Positions 25,301-34,585 of a stretch of 64,000 nucleotides of DNA are shown here, piece by piece (position 1 is the first letter of the stretch; every line of letters starts with the position of its first letter). Location: positions 4,526,001 to 4,590,000 of the forward strand of contig JACGWO010000010.1 in the NCBI GenBank assembly GCA_034509735.1. The letters are read 5' to 3'. This DNA comes from Sesamum alatum (Eukaryota; Streptophyta; Magnoliopsida; Lamiales; Pedaliaceae). The notes below the pieces were generated by a model. The model was not told where the DNA came from. It made no database searches and saw only the letters and a list, made by a program, of their open reading frames with translations. The position numbers and the translations under genes were made by a program.

Positions 25301-28300
25301 CAGATTTTAATTAACTACAAAAATACTTATTGCTTACAACGCATGTATAAATTAATGGCATGACCCAAGAATCCACTCCCATCAACTCCGCTCAAAAGTG
25401 ACGAAATTGGAATGAAAGACATTGAGATCGGTTCAGGCTCAAGCGGAACAGTTTGACACCACTTAGTATGACTCATATTTCTACTGCTGCTCCCACCTAT
25501 CCTCCTCCAGAAGAAAGTAACTTCCTGGAATTTCCATTATCAATATGCATAAAATAACAGGTTAATGCGGGTCAGGAAAAAGAATACCAGCTAACTAAGC
25601 TAACATAGAATAACAATGGGTCATAACGTTAAGTATCAAATGCATTATAAAGCTTATATGTGCAGGTCCCATCCTGAATGTTTTGCCAAAACCAAAATTA
25701 ATGGATACTACGCTATCGTCCACCTGTGACTCAATTTATTTTGCAAAGTTATTACCTCTTGGTTAGAGTGAGAACTTGGCGTACTGGGACCCAAGAATGC
25801 ATATCCTCCTTCATTACTCTCATGCTGAAAATGGATTGAGAACAGGTGTTAATATGTTTGCAAATTACATCATGATCCAGAATTTCTACAATCAGATATG
25901 AAACATAGGTTATGGGGGAGTATTAAAATAACTGCGATTACATTGTTGACATAACTAACTAAAAGCATATTGAGATTCCAATGAAGCAATGAATTCCTAT
26001 AATTTCATTTAAACGGACAGAATTAAGGTGATATTCACTGTAGAGTAAATATTCCATCTCATTCCAAACAAAAAGGGCTAATTACACATCAACCCCCTCA
26101 AAAAATGTGAAATCGTATTTTCCCTTAAGAAACTTTAGGAACTATACTTACACCCCTTCTGAAAATGCTCGATTAAAATCACACTCCTTGCAAAATAAGA
26201 AATACACTTGCAAACTATGATGACAGAAATGTGGACAGAAGAAACAAAGCATTTCCTGACATAAGCTTTCTTAGGATGCATGCTAGATGGTCCACTTACA
26301 TCACTAAACTTCTTGTCTGCAACATCCTTCAATCTATTTTGTAGCTCAATGGGCTTTAGAGGTGATGACTGTTGCTGCTTCACATATATAATGTCCTTTC
26401 CCCCCATCTTTACACCAACAATGACATGAGTACCATATTTCTCAATGAACCTGCAAATGTAATTTTCAAAGAAATTAAGTATTTCTCTTGTAGAATTACC
26501 AAAACTTAGGTCATATAGTTAGGGCGCATTGAGGGGTAGTATGCAACTCTTGTTCGTTCAGACAACCAGAATCTGGGGCAATGCTTTCTCCTAAGAGTCT
26601 TCTCTCACTTAGGTCTTTTAGGGCCATTAGTCGCTTAAGCCTTTGGATGGAAGAAGCTAGGATAGAGAAGTTTACCTGTCCCCAACCCGTGCAACCACTG
26701 GTATACCAGTTATCGTGCCCACAATAAAACGCTGGGTAGCCAAGTGCGGAGCGGATAATTGCTGAAAGCATCTAAGTAGTAAAGCCTCTTCGGGAATCGG
26801 GACAGAGTGGAAGAAGGGAGGGGATTCTCGCTGCAGGTTTCCCTACGACTACCTTCTTGTGAAAGGAGGGTACAAATTAGGAGGGGTTGCGTGGATTTTG
26901 CCAATCCCAGTTTTGAATCCTACGGCGTAATTCCTTAGCCCAGTAGGTCTTCTTACCGTGATGGCTTATGCGATCGCGAATTTCATTCAATTCATCGATC
27001 GTCATGGATCTACGTCTCTCATTGATTCCTCCTAAATTGTATTGATTTATCCTAAAGATTTTATTTCAATTGGAATTTGGTTATTCACCATGTACGAGTA
27101 TCCCTGCTTACATAGAGGCGAAAAGTGTCTTTCCAGAGGGATATTCGTACACAGAAATGGTAAATCTTTATCAAAACAATCTGGACTAGCTCAAAAACAA
27201 AAAGGTGTAATTCCATGTTGGTTCGGTTCCTCCACCAGCTGAAGTGGATTGGTCAAAAAGACATTTTGTAGGTTGAAAAATGGGAGTTAACAACCGCCCT
27301 ATCCCCCGGCCCAAACATGACTCGAAACCCTTCTTTCTACACTCATCAGGGATCAAGCTGCTTGCCCCTTAGGGATCATGCACGTGCTCTTTTGTCTCAG
27401 GTTGTTTGGAATTGCATTGCGGGGGAAGTGAGATGATTTTTCAATCTTTCTACTAGGTATCTAGTATCCTTATGCATGATGATAATCAATTTGGTCGTTG
27501 GGTTCGGGGAAAGGATCCCCTGAATATTGGGTAGCTGTTGTTAAACCGGGGCGAATACTGTATGAAATGGGCAAAAGAAATGAATAGGAGTAGAATCACC
27601 CTTTTACATAATTCGCTCCCAGTCCATTCATGATCACTTGTATACTTTCCAGATTCGTGAACAGCCATGTTCGCAGCGATAACTGATATAGACTTAAATA
27701 GGAAAAATGAATAGTTTGAACCAAACTGAAACTGTCGGGAAATTCACATGATGAACTGTAACCAAAATGAAAACTACCCCTTATATAGTCAAATGGATCC
27801 TTGTGTCAGTCCCCTCTGTTGGAAAGTTCACACTTATGAGCAGCTTTCACAAGAACAACATGAAATGTTAGTTGTAACCTAAGGTATGTTTAAAGCCTAA
27901 AGCAAGATTCACTACCGTCTACTGAAGTCGCAAAATATGTGATGAGAAAGGTGCAGTTAAGTTGGTCTCAAAACTCCTCAGAATCCCCTGTAGAGAAGGA
28001 TAAGTTGGGAATAGAATACCAGATGCAAAGTAGTCCAAGTCCGTCCCTCCTTGGAAGTCCATAATTAAGCCAACTAAATAATTACCAAGTGAGCAAATTG
28101 GGTATCCAAGAAATAGAGAAACTCAAGCAAGAATACTAAAACAATATGTTCCATGCTTATATTCAAGTATGCATGTGAGGAAAAGTAAATAACGTTTTCG
28201 GCACCTTGCTAATGCAGCCGGATCCCATGATGTCGGCACTGCATGTTTGATATGATCCCCGAGCGTTACTTGGGATTTCTCTAGTGCAATGTTGTAGAGG

Positions 28301-29096
28301 CTGATGAAGACTCCATCAAAAGCGAGGGACTTTGTGAAGGCAGCATCTTTCTGCCAACATGCTGTAAATTCAAATGCTGCATTGAAGTGGCCTGTTGGAA
28401 TTTTACCTGAAAGTGATAACTCCTGGTTGAACTGTTCCGACATCTAGAAATTGAGTGAAAAGGAATTATCACCATTTGACTCAGAAGCAGCCTAAAAGAT
28501 TAAGAATCCAGCAACATCTCAAAGTAATCTCCAATTCATAACATCACCAGGCGCACATCTCCAAACAACCTAAATTAATATCATGATATATCAAACCATA
28601 AACATCACCTAATTTTAGGTCACCCTACCTTCTCAAATTGAAATTTTCATTCTTAAATTCAGTCAAAGCACCAAATCTTCATTCCAACCTAAGCTTTTAA
28701 ACCAAACCTCCCAATGAAATTCAGACAAATTTATCCAATATTTTTCTTTGTATTTCACTTAATACAATCAAAGAATACCTGCTGGAATGATAGGACGTCA
28801 GAGCTAAAGCGCATGCGCTCTCCTTTGTCACAACTAATAGACTTGGGCACATCCTTGACCACAAATCCCCCGGGGAAGGCTATATTCCGGACCTGATTAA
28901 CATCCACGGCGATCAACCTGGATCCATCCTTCGAAGTCTGCTGCTGCTTTTTGCAGTACTTGAAGCTCAGGTCCATCGTCAAATCGTAGCCCAACCCAAT
29001 ACACTGAACCGCCTCCTCCGCCGCCGCCCTCGCCCTCGCCCTCGCCTTCAGCCTCAGGGCTGTCTCTTTCTCTATACCACCACCATTATCCGCCAT
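10313..29096 (-). CDS. MACPF domain protein, At1g14780-like, tandem copy B (complete, 7 exons, 14-kb last intron)
   Basis: Exons on the minus strand are 29096-28779, 28443-28205, 26450-26300, 25824-25756, 25524-25338, 25182-25016 and 10990-10313. Lengths sum to 1809 nt, a 602-residue protein, close to the family's usual 600-630. All junctions are GT-AG and in phase. Exon 6 ends at AAG|GTAAAC after LYVNTDK. The last exon opens after TTGAACAG with [10 protein letters not shown], exactly the family continuation, and ends EEVSFGG then TGA. The MACPF signature FIEKYGTH is at about residues 187-194. The C-terminal part has [22 protein letters not shown] and [16 protein letters not shown]. Intron 6 is 14,025 bp and holds several transposons. 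Exon 3 is 17 codons shorter than in copy A because it uses an earlier donor, GAT|GTAAGT (see findings). A membrane-linked role in limiting immune cell death is inferred from CAD1/NSL1. An alternative is that the last exon is stranded and unused. Confidence 0.85.
11795..11910. repeat. Fragment of foldback MITE family 4
   Basis: The sequence GGGGTGTAGATATGTAGCTC, then AATTTTACATTTTTAAAGG and GGTGTAATTCACC, follows the right arm of the 8375-8826 element. It lies in intron 6 of MACPF copy B. Confidence 0.5.
12620..13584 (+). mobile_element. MULE-type element with GRF zinc-finger fragment, copy 1
   Basis: The ends are inverted (left GGGAAAATTACACTTTTGGT; right ends ACCAAAAGTGTAATTCTCCC). They are flanked by the direct repeat ACAAATAGGC at 12610-12619 and 13585-13594, a 9-10 bp duplication of Mutator type. 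The long arms carry repeated ACACTTTTGGTCC words. A run of 16-17 G lies at about 12768-12784. A second member of the family is at 19932-20861. No transposase was found. It sits in intron 6 of MACPF copy B. Confidence 0.85.
12955..13170 (+). pseudogene. GRF-type zinc-finger gene fragment, frameshifted
   Basis: From the ATG at 12955 the frame encodes a Ser/Asn-rich lead ([18 protein letters not shown]) and then [10 protein letters not shown]. It must then shift by one base to read [15 protein letters not shown]. The pattern CxCG...GRRFxxCPxY is that of GRF-type zinc fingers in small plant proteins such as At4g04775. The frame break and the changed CPNY (CPYY) suggest a dead copy. It is carried inside the MULE-type element. 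The function of these plant GRF proteins is not known. Confidence 0.65.
13629..18499 (-). mobile_element. Ty1-copia LTR retrotransposon, degenerate, in intron 6 of MACPF copy B
   Basis: The LTRs are 13629-13913 and 18285-18499, flanked by the direct repeat TATTT (13624-13628; 18500-18504). Read on the minus strand, the LTR starts TGATGAAAATC and ends CTCA. A TGGTACCAAAGATCC primer site follows the 5' LTR (18284 downward), and a polypurine tract (plus strand CCCCCCTCAAGC at 13914) precedes the 3' LTR. The order gag, protease, integrase, reverse transcriptase, RNase H marks copia. Pieces include [19 protein letters not shown] with [10 protein letters not shown] at about 16550-16740, [18 protein letters not shown] at about 14810-14860, and [10 protein letters not shown] at about 14350. 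Many stops and shifts are present. The left LTR is longer by about 70 bp in its middle. The element has the same orientation as its host gene. Confidence 0.9.
14255..17430 (-). pseudogene. Degenerate copia gag-pol
   Basis: Broken reading frames run from gag remnants (about 17430-17060) through a damaged protease site ([11 protein letters not shown] at about 17050-17085 in place of the usual D-S-G-A), integrase zinc-binding residues, the reverse transcriptase, and RNase H near 14255-14460. No frame is long enough to make the polyprotein. It is not expected to be functional. Confidence 0.8.
18505..19922. other. AT-rich intron DNA, no gene recognised
   Basis: Part of intron 6 of MACPF copy B. 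The 95-codon frame at 19327-19614 is low in complexity (Asn, Ile, Leu, Phe) and matches no family I know. Confidence 0.4.
19932..20861 (-). mobile_element. MULE-type element with GRF zinc-finger fragment, copy 2
   Basis: The ends are inverted (left GGGGAGAATTATACTTTTGG; right ends AAAAGTGTACTTCTCCC). They are flanked by a perfect 9-bp duplication, TGAAACTCA, at 19923-19931 and 20862-20870. It is the same family as 12620-13584 but the inner gene fragment is on the opposite strand. The G run at 20101-20114 matches the G run in copy 1. No transposase was found. Confidence 0.88.
20330..20445 (-). pseudogene. GRF-type zinc-finger domain fragment, open frame
   Basis: The minus strand reads without a break from [12 protein letters not shown] through [18 protein letters not shown] to CACPNYGVR. 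This keeps the GRF zinc-finger pattern CxCG ... ENNxGRRFxxCPNY. No start codon in frame was found: the ATG equivalent to copy 1 is followed directly by TGA, so I call it a captured fragment. It could still be an exon joined to sequence outside the element. Confidence 0.6.
21170..21700. repeat. Dispersed repeat R, first copy
   Basis: Blocks of this stretch (TGTTTGGTTTCGTTTT, GATAGAGAGAGAAAAATAAA, GATAAATAAGTGTGTG, ATGTATGTTTGGATTT) occur in reverse complement and reverse order at 34020-34555. Inside are two direct copies of a unit of about 115 bp (about 21366-21480 and 21472-21590) with GTATTGTGTGGTATAT and TTGTTCATTGTCAAATCAT words. It may be a hAT-type MITE; no target duplication was established. 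Confidence 0.5.
21863..24118 (-). mobile_element. Probable non-autonomous Helitron
   Basis: On the minus strand the 3' end reads ACGTGCAACGCACGT (a perfect 6-bp stem with a 3-base loop, 21875-21889), eight bases, then CTAG followed by host T. This is the CTRR end with upstream hairpin typical of Helitrons. The 5' end is TC followed by TATCTATATC repeats at about 24118, next to A/T. There are no terminal inverted repeats and no target duplication. No Rep/helicase frame is seen. It lies in intron 6 of MACPF copy B and contains the tandem repeat at 23835-23974. The 5' limit is uncertain because it falls in a GATA repeat. Confidence 0.55.
23835..23974. repeat. Tandem repeat, four units of 35 bp
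   Basis: Units 23835-23869, 23870-23904, 23905-23939 and 23940-23974 all follow TAAATATGGATAATGTGAAA then AGTAATTAATAGGAA with few changes and no length change. Confidence 0.85.
26083..26190. repeat. Half foldback MITE in intron 3 of MACPF copy B
   Basis: GGCTAATTACACATCAACCC, then TGTGAAATCGTATTTTCCC and ACTTACACCCCTTCTGAAAA, match arms of family 4. Copy A has no such sequence at the equivalent place, so it arrived after the duplication. Confidence 0.55.
26690..26785 (+). pseudogene. Fragment of organellar large-subunit rRNA (3' end)
   Basis: The stretch has ACCAGTTATCGTGCCCAC, then CGCTGGGTAGCCAAGTGCGG and GCTGAAAGCATCTAAGTAGT. These are near-universal sequences of the 3' end of bacterial-type 23S rRNA (helices 95-99 region). 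The sequence departs from 23S after AAGTAGTAAAGCC. It is a dead fragment. Confidence 0.75.
27500..27571 (+). pseudogene. rpl16: Fragment of plastid rpl16 exon 2
   Basis: The plus strand encodes [20 protein letters not shown] and then YEMG, the conserved core of plastid ribosomal protein uL16. It breaks off right after YEMG, and the upstream side is not rpl16. It is a dead fragment in organelle-derived DNA. Confidence 0.85.
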
Positions 29097-29400
29097 AACT
29101 TACTCCCAAGTCCCAACAAAACAAGTTTTTTCCCGAATGAAATTGGTTTTACTCAAAATAATTCTTGAAACTGCTTAATGTTGAAGCAATACAATAATTC
29201 CTGTTGTATCAATTCTTCAGGCCATAATGTTGTATCAAAATTTCAAGCCATAATGCCCAACTCGGCAGAGGCAAACTGTTGGAAGGAGAAAGACGAATGG
29301 CGGGAAGTCAAAGAGCTGTCGCTGTCGCTCTCCCTCTCCCTCTGCTTCGAAGAAATTCATCTGACTAATTATGAAAAGCCGCTTCACTTGATTGAGGGAT
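29097..29400 (-). promoter_or_regulatory. Upstream region of MACPF copy B with conserved block at 29295-29316
   Basis: The 22-bp block shared with copy A contains TTGACT (W-box) and TTCCCGCC (E2F-like) on the gene strand. Pyrimidine/purine repeats (CTCTCCCTCTCC) follow at 29325-29342. The block is about 200 bases upstream of the ATG. Confidence 0.5.
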
Positions 29401-30365
29401 AATTTCGCTTCCTTCGCTTTGCTGAGATTTGGTGTAATAAATTTTAAATTCTCTATAATTTAAAAATTTTTATTTAATATTATTGAGGTTTGCTCTTATT
29501 TAATAGACTGATCCATTTGTTAGTTACATTTTATTGAATTTGTTGAACTCTAAAAAAAACTAAATAAAAATTAATATTTATTCTCGATTAATTTATTAAT
29601 GATTTAGAGAGTATTTGTAAAAACTTTTGCTTCTAATAAAATGATTGTTGTAGAGAAAGTTCAAAGTTAAAGCAAAATCAAATGTGGATAGTATTTGAAA
29701 AAAAAGTGAAAAGTAGAAAAAAACTAAATTAAAGAGTGTTTCAGAAAAAAATACTTATTGGAAGAGCTTAATTAGTAAATGACTTCCTTATCCATAAAAT
29801 AAACTATTTTGTAATAACAGAATTCCAAAATGAGATAATATAATTCTGCTGAGAAATCGTTTTTTAAATTTTACAAATTTATTCACTTTGTTAGTTTACT
29901 AATTTATTCAATAAATTCATTTATAATAATATATGTTAAATGTATTTTAAAATGCCAACTCCTTCTTCGTTGTATTTTAGGGAAAAGACCCAGCACACAT
30001 TTTTTTTTTTTTTTTTGTTAAAAGTACATTTGTACACATGTGAGAATTATTCGTTTTGTAGAAAGTTGAGAAGTTGAAAAATTATTGACCAGTCGTTCAA
30101 TTCACTAGAAATCTAGTGAATAATGGATAAGTATATTTTTGGGTTATTAGAAATATAATAAAGATAAACTTGTCCCAACTCAACTTCAATTTATTTACGA
30201 AAAAAGCCAAATCAGCTAGAAGCACCCCCCCAGGATGCTTCAGCTTTTGGCTCAAAAGTATTTTTTTTTTTTTAATCTCAAAAGTAGAAGTTGGCATCCC
30301 AAACACCCTAAAAGTACTTTTTTTGTCCGAAAAGCTGAAAATCACTTATGAGAAGCGCATGCAAA
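29401..30365. other. Intergenic, possible hAT-type MITE
   Basis: The left part has GAGAGTATTTGTAAAAACTT (about 29596) and the right part has GAAAATCACTTATGAGAAGC ... CAAACACTCCC (about 30338-30372), loosely inverted as in hAT-type MITEs. No target duplication was confirmed and no gene was found. A T run lies at 30001-30016. Confidence 0.3.
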
Positions 30366-30369
30366 CACT

Positions 30370-30706
30370 CCCTTAATGTAGGTCAAGCAAATTTTTTAGG
30401 ACTAAATTACCCTTATAACGGTGCAGATATACCTCATCTCATGCATTAACGTATGATGATATATAAGGATAGTTTGATCATAAAAAGATTCGTTTAACTT
30501 ACAATAAGTTAGTATTTAGTAATAAGTCAATCGATGGCAAATATCACCTTTAATTCAATTTTTTTTTTGTTAATATCAACAAATTCGGTAAATTTTGACT
30601 AACAGAGGGACCTATACCTCAAGAGTACTAAATATAATTTTCAAACTATAGGGGGTCTATGTATAATTACATCAAACCTTAAGGGAAGGGAGTGTAATTA
30701 TCCCTT
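30370..30706. repeat. Half copy of foldback MITE family 1
   Basis: It runs from ATGCATTAACG words through AATAAGTCAATCGATGGCAA and AATTTTGACTAACAGAGGGA to GGGAGTGTAATTATCCC, the right arm of the 57229-57775 element. Confidence 0.7.
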
Positions 30707-31972
30707 TGATTAATTGTCCCTTAATACATATCAACTACTAACAGTACTTTGTATTTTATTTTTCATTTTTTTATCTAATACAATTTAGACCACATGATAT
30801 TGCAAATGAACAAATATATGTATCTTTTTTTTTTAAACGGCAGAATTTATCTCCCTGTTTAAAGGGATATATTGCTTCGTTTCAAAAAACACAAGAAGGT
30901 GTATTTTATTATTTTTTTCATAGGTGGCTGTTTTACAGATGCCACAAATCGAGTTGCTTGCATTTTTTCCTAACTTTTTCAATAATTAATTAAAATTTAA
31001 TATTTATATAATTGTTATTATTTAAATGTCAAAAACAAGAATAATATACATAATAGCAAATTAATATAAAATATGGATTTATTAAAAAATTAACAAAAAG
31101 AGATAATGAGGTTAAAAAACGAAAAATATCCGAGCAAAATTTAAAAAAAAATAAAAAAAATAATTAATTGCAAGAGCATGACACCAAATTCACCCATCTT
31201 CAATTATACGGAATATAAATAATATTTTTATTTTTGGAATTATTTTCTATTTTCTTAACTTTCCATAATTTTATGTTTTCCATCTCCCGTTCATCGTTAC
31301 CATCATTGATATACAAAGTAAGAAATTCAATACTTAATGAAAAAAAATCCATTGCTAACTTTTAAAAAAATATTAAATACTTTTTATTCTAGAAAATGTA
31401 AAATTATAATCAATACATAACATCATTATTTCTATAATTTAACATAGGCACCTACTTATTTGTGTGGAGTTTTAGTTCTGTATGGTTTTTTCATATAAAA
31501 AATAAATTAATAGAAAAAATATTTTTTTCTAATTCTTTTTAAATTAAATGAAGCCCTATATATTTTTTAAAAAACAAGACATTAGTGAAAATTTCTTAAC
31601 ATGACTTTCTCACTAATAAATTTAGGTCAATGCTATTTTTTTTTAAAAAAAAAAAAGAAAACTTAACATTTTTTGTCGTTTTCAGAATGAAAGACGTGTT
31701 AGAGGTTGGTGGTATAGTATTAATCTAGTCTTAGTTACCAATCAAATTTTTATTTATTTATAATTATATTATCACCGCCAATAAAGTCAGAAACAAAAAG
31801 AATTTAATTAGGCATGTATGTATGTATATACACATTGTATTTAAGCTATCAAATAAAATATAGAATAAAATGAGGTAAAATTTCATTTTTCGGTTAAATG
31901 CAATTTACCCACTGTGTTGAGATATGTTGTAGTATGTGTAGATTTATTTTTTTTTTATGTATAAAATATTAT
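30707..31972. other. AT-rich intergenic DNA
   Basis: No gene, RNA or complete element is supported. There are homopolymer runs and low-complexity AT throughout. Confidence 0.5.
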
Positions 31973-32762
31973 TTAGGGATGATTACACTCCCTTTCTCTG
32001 AAGTTTGGTGTAATTATACGTAGACCCCTGTGGTTTGAAAATTTACACCAAATACCCCTGGTTATAAAAGATGTCAAGACCCCCTAACAAAAGTAATCAA
32101 TTTACCTTTCGACCCATAATATGTGGCTAAAGAAAATTAAAAAGAACATGAAAATTAGAAAGATTAAAAAGACAGATTGGCACCTATATGAGTAGAAATG
32201 AACAGACGCTTTAGACTAAAAAGAAAAATTGGCGCGCGCCTATATGAGTAGAAATGAATAAATGCTTTAGAATAAAAAGATAAAATTGCAAGGAATATTT
32301 TTTGTTATTATTAAAATATCACAAGGAATATAAATACTATATTTATGTTATCATAGTAATATATTTTGTACGATCGAGTTATCAGAATATATGTCATCTG
32401 GAATATTTAATTAAATTACATAATATAGTGTGTGTGTGTGTATAGTTTTGTAGTGTATAAATATGTTAAAAAAATAGTGTGTATATATATATATATATGT
32501 TAAGATGCATAAGTGTGTGAAATGTATAAGAGTGTTTTGATCAAAATATATTTATTTGACTTGCAATAAGTCAACCAAGAGCAAAAAAGAATTTTCATTC
32601 GATTTTTCTGCTGATGTCAGCAAATTTTATCAATTTTATTAAGTGAATGATCTATTTGTTGGATAGAAATAAAAGTAAGGGTACTAGGTGTTATTGCTCA
32701 AACCACATGGGGTTTACATATAATTACACCAAACTTCAAGAGAGGGGAGTGTAATTATCCCT
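31973..32762. repeat. Foldback MITE family 1, full length with diverged centre
   Basis: The left end reads GGGATGATTACACTCCCTTT and the right end reads GGGGAGTGTAATTATCCC. The inner arms carry TCTGAAGTTTGGTGTAATTA on the left and TTACACCAAACTTCAAGAGA on the right. The centre has two near-identical copies of a block with CACCTATATGAGTAGAAATG (about 32180 and 32240) and a TG/TA repeat at 32430-32500. Confidence 0.75.
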
Positions 32763-33374
32763 ATTATTTATGTCAAATCATGAATAGTGTTATATGTATA
32801 TATACATGTATATTTATTTTTTTTAGACCATTTTTTAAGGAAATTGTATATTACATTTGCATTTGGTAGTTATATATAATATTTATATTATAAATACTAA
32901 TAATTAAAATAAATCTTATATTCCATACCTTTATATAAACACAAATATAGACACATGACGTTACTTTATATTGGTGTAACAGTGACACAATTTTTTAATT
33001 AATTAATTTAGAAATTGAGTTAATTTGATACATGCATTGGTAGTTATCAATCGTGTGTTAGATAACGTACACATGTGTATAATTCTACCTATATAGTCAG
33101 CGTGCCATGTCATCCCTGCATGCATATAATAAATAATATTCAATGATTTAAAATATATTATAACACACTTAAAAAAATAAAGAAGAGAGAAAAAAATAAA
33201 GAAAGAAAAGAAACTAACTTAGGGGTATTATTGGCATAACAAAAAATTGGTGTCGCGGTGTAAGTAATCTCTTTTGTGAGTGAAAATGGGTGTTTTCTTT
33301 ATATATTAGTAAGATATATTATTTGTGTAATAAATTACTAAAAGAAATAATATTTATTTACAGTTTATTTTATT

Positions 33375-33625
33375 TTTTTATTTTTTGAAGCAAAGAATAT
33401 GATTAATTGAAATAAATCGATTACAATCAATCATGTTGAATATCAATATCTAATAGAGATAATTACAACAATCATACCCTGATCAATAATAACACATAAA
33501 TTAAATTTAAACAACACCTTACTATTACAGTATACAAACAATACCTACTATGTAATAGACTATCATCTCACGCATTGATGAGGTTCGAACCATGAATTCG
33601 AATTTGTGAAGTATTGACATTATGA
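33375..33625 (-). mobile_element. tRNA-type SINE copy (minus strand)
   Basis: The reverse complement matches 61100-61335 along most of its length: GTTCGAACCTCATCAATGCG, ATGATAGT, GTATACTGTAATAGTAAGGT, GTTGTTTA, TTAGATATTGATA and TGTAATCGATTT. GGTTCGAAC is a Pol III box B, as in tRNA-derived SINEs. The 5' box A is not clear. Confidence 0.55.
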
Positions 33626-34019
33626 TTTCAATATATTTTTAATATCATAATTTTATACTTCTTACATATTTAAATATAAAATTCCTAACACTTTATAAAA
33701 TTATAATTATACTAGTTGTCTGGCCATATCGTTACATGCATATAATAAAAAGCCTGTCACGCTTTAAAATATATTATAAATAAGAATAAATTAATATAAA
33801 TCAATCATCACATTTATATTCAAAAAGAAAATCAATAAAAAAAAAACACGGAAAAAGGAGAGAGAAGCGGGTGGATGAAGCCAAAAAAAAAAAAAAAGGG
33901 AGAATCTCTTTTGCCAGTTAAAACATGGAAAAAAAAAGTTTGAATAGTAAATTAAAACAAAATTTAAAAAATGAGATGGGCTAAAATAATTTTGTGGAAA
34001 TGTTGTCACACATTTTCAC

Positions 34020-34555
34020 TATGTTTGGTTTGTTTTCAGTTCATTTATGAGATGGGCCGAAAATAAAAACCAAAACATGGCCTACCACAAACACATTCAC
34101 TAGTATTTTTTGCGGTGGTTTTTGGCCCCAATTCCTCAGGAATATCATTTCCATACAAACATACATACATAATATATTATATAATTCAATCCACCCACAA
34201 ATAAACAAATATTAATATATACACATATACATTTATAAAAATAATAAAAAAGACATAACTTGACAATGAACAGTGTTTTTTTTTCCTAATATACAACACA
34301 ATACATGCAACACATTTTTTTTTTACATATTTTAAACTATTTCAAAAAAAAACCCAAACATACATAGATATTTTTTTTTATCACACACTTATTTATCTTT
34401 GTTTTTAATCTCTCTATCTTCACAAAGCAAAAAAAAAAAAAAAAAAAAAACACTCCAAAAATAAAACCAAACATAATATTTGGTTGTTTTGATTTGTTTC
34501 GAAAACAGCCCAAAACTGGATCCAAACGTAATGCTCGTGTTTTTACGCATTTTTC
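34020..34555. repeat. Dispersed repeat R, second copy (inverted to the copy at 21170)
   Basis: Reverse-complement blocks of the 21170-21700 repeat appear in order (for example CCAAACATACATAGATA, ATCACACACTTATTTATCTT, ATCTCTCTATCTTCAC). A run of about 22 A lies at 34429-34450. Confidence 0.5.
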
Positions 34556-34585
34556 TTAAATGTCATAAACACGACTAAACCCTTA

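Larger units (their letters stand above)
26515..27690. other. Organelle-derived DNA (NUPT/NUMT mosaic) in intron 2 of MACPF copy B
   Basis: About 1.2 kb present in intron 2 of copy B is absent from intron 2 of copy A. It contains an LSU rRNA 3'-end fragment and a fragment of plastid rpl16, which are not neighbours in plastid genomes, so the insert is a mosaic. The rpl16 piece is plainly plastid. The bases after the rRNA piece do not follow plastid 23S, so a mitochondrial origin of part of it is possible. The limits are estimated from where similarity to copy A stops and resumes. Confidence 0.65.

Noticed and set aside
26690..26785. Functional rRNA gene
   Set aside because: Only about 95 bases of the 3' end are present, inside an intron, next to other organelle fragments.
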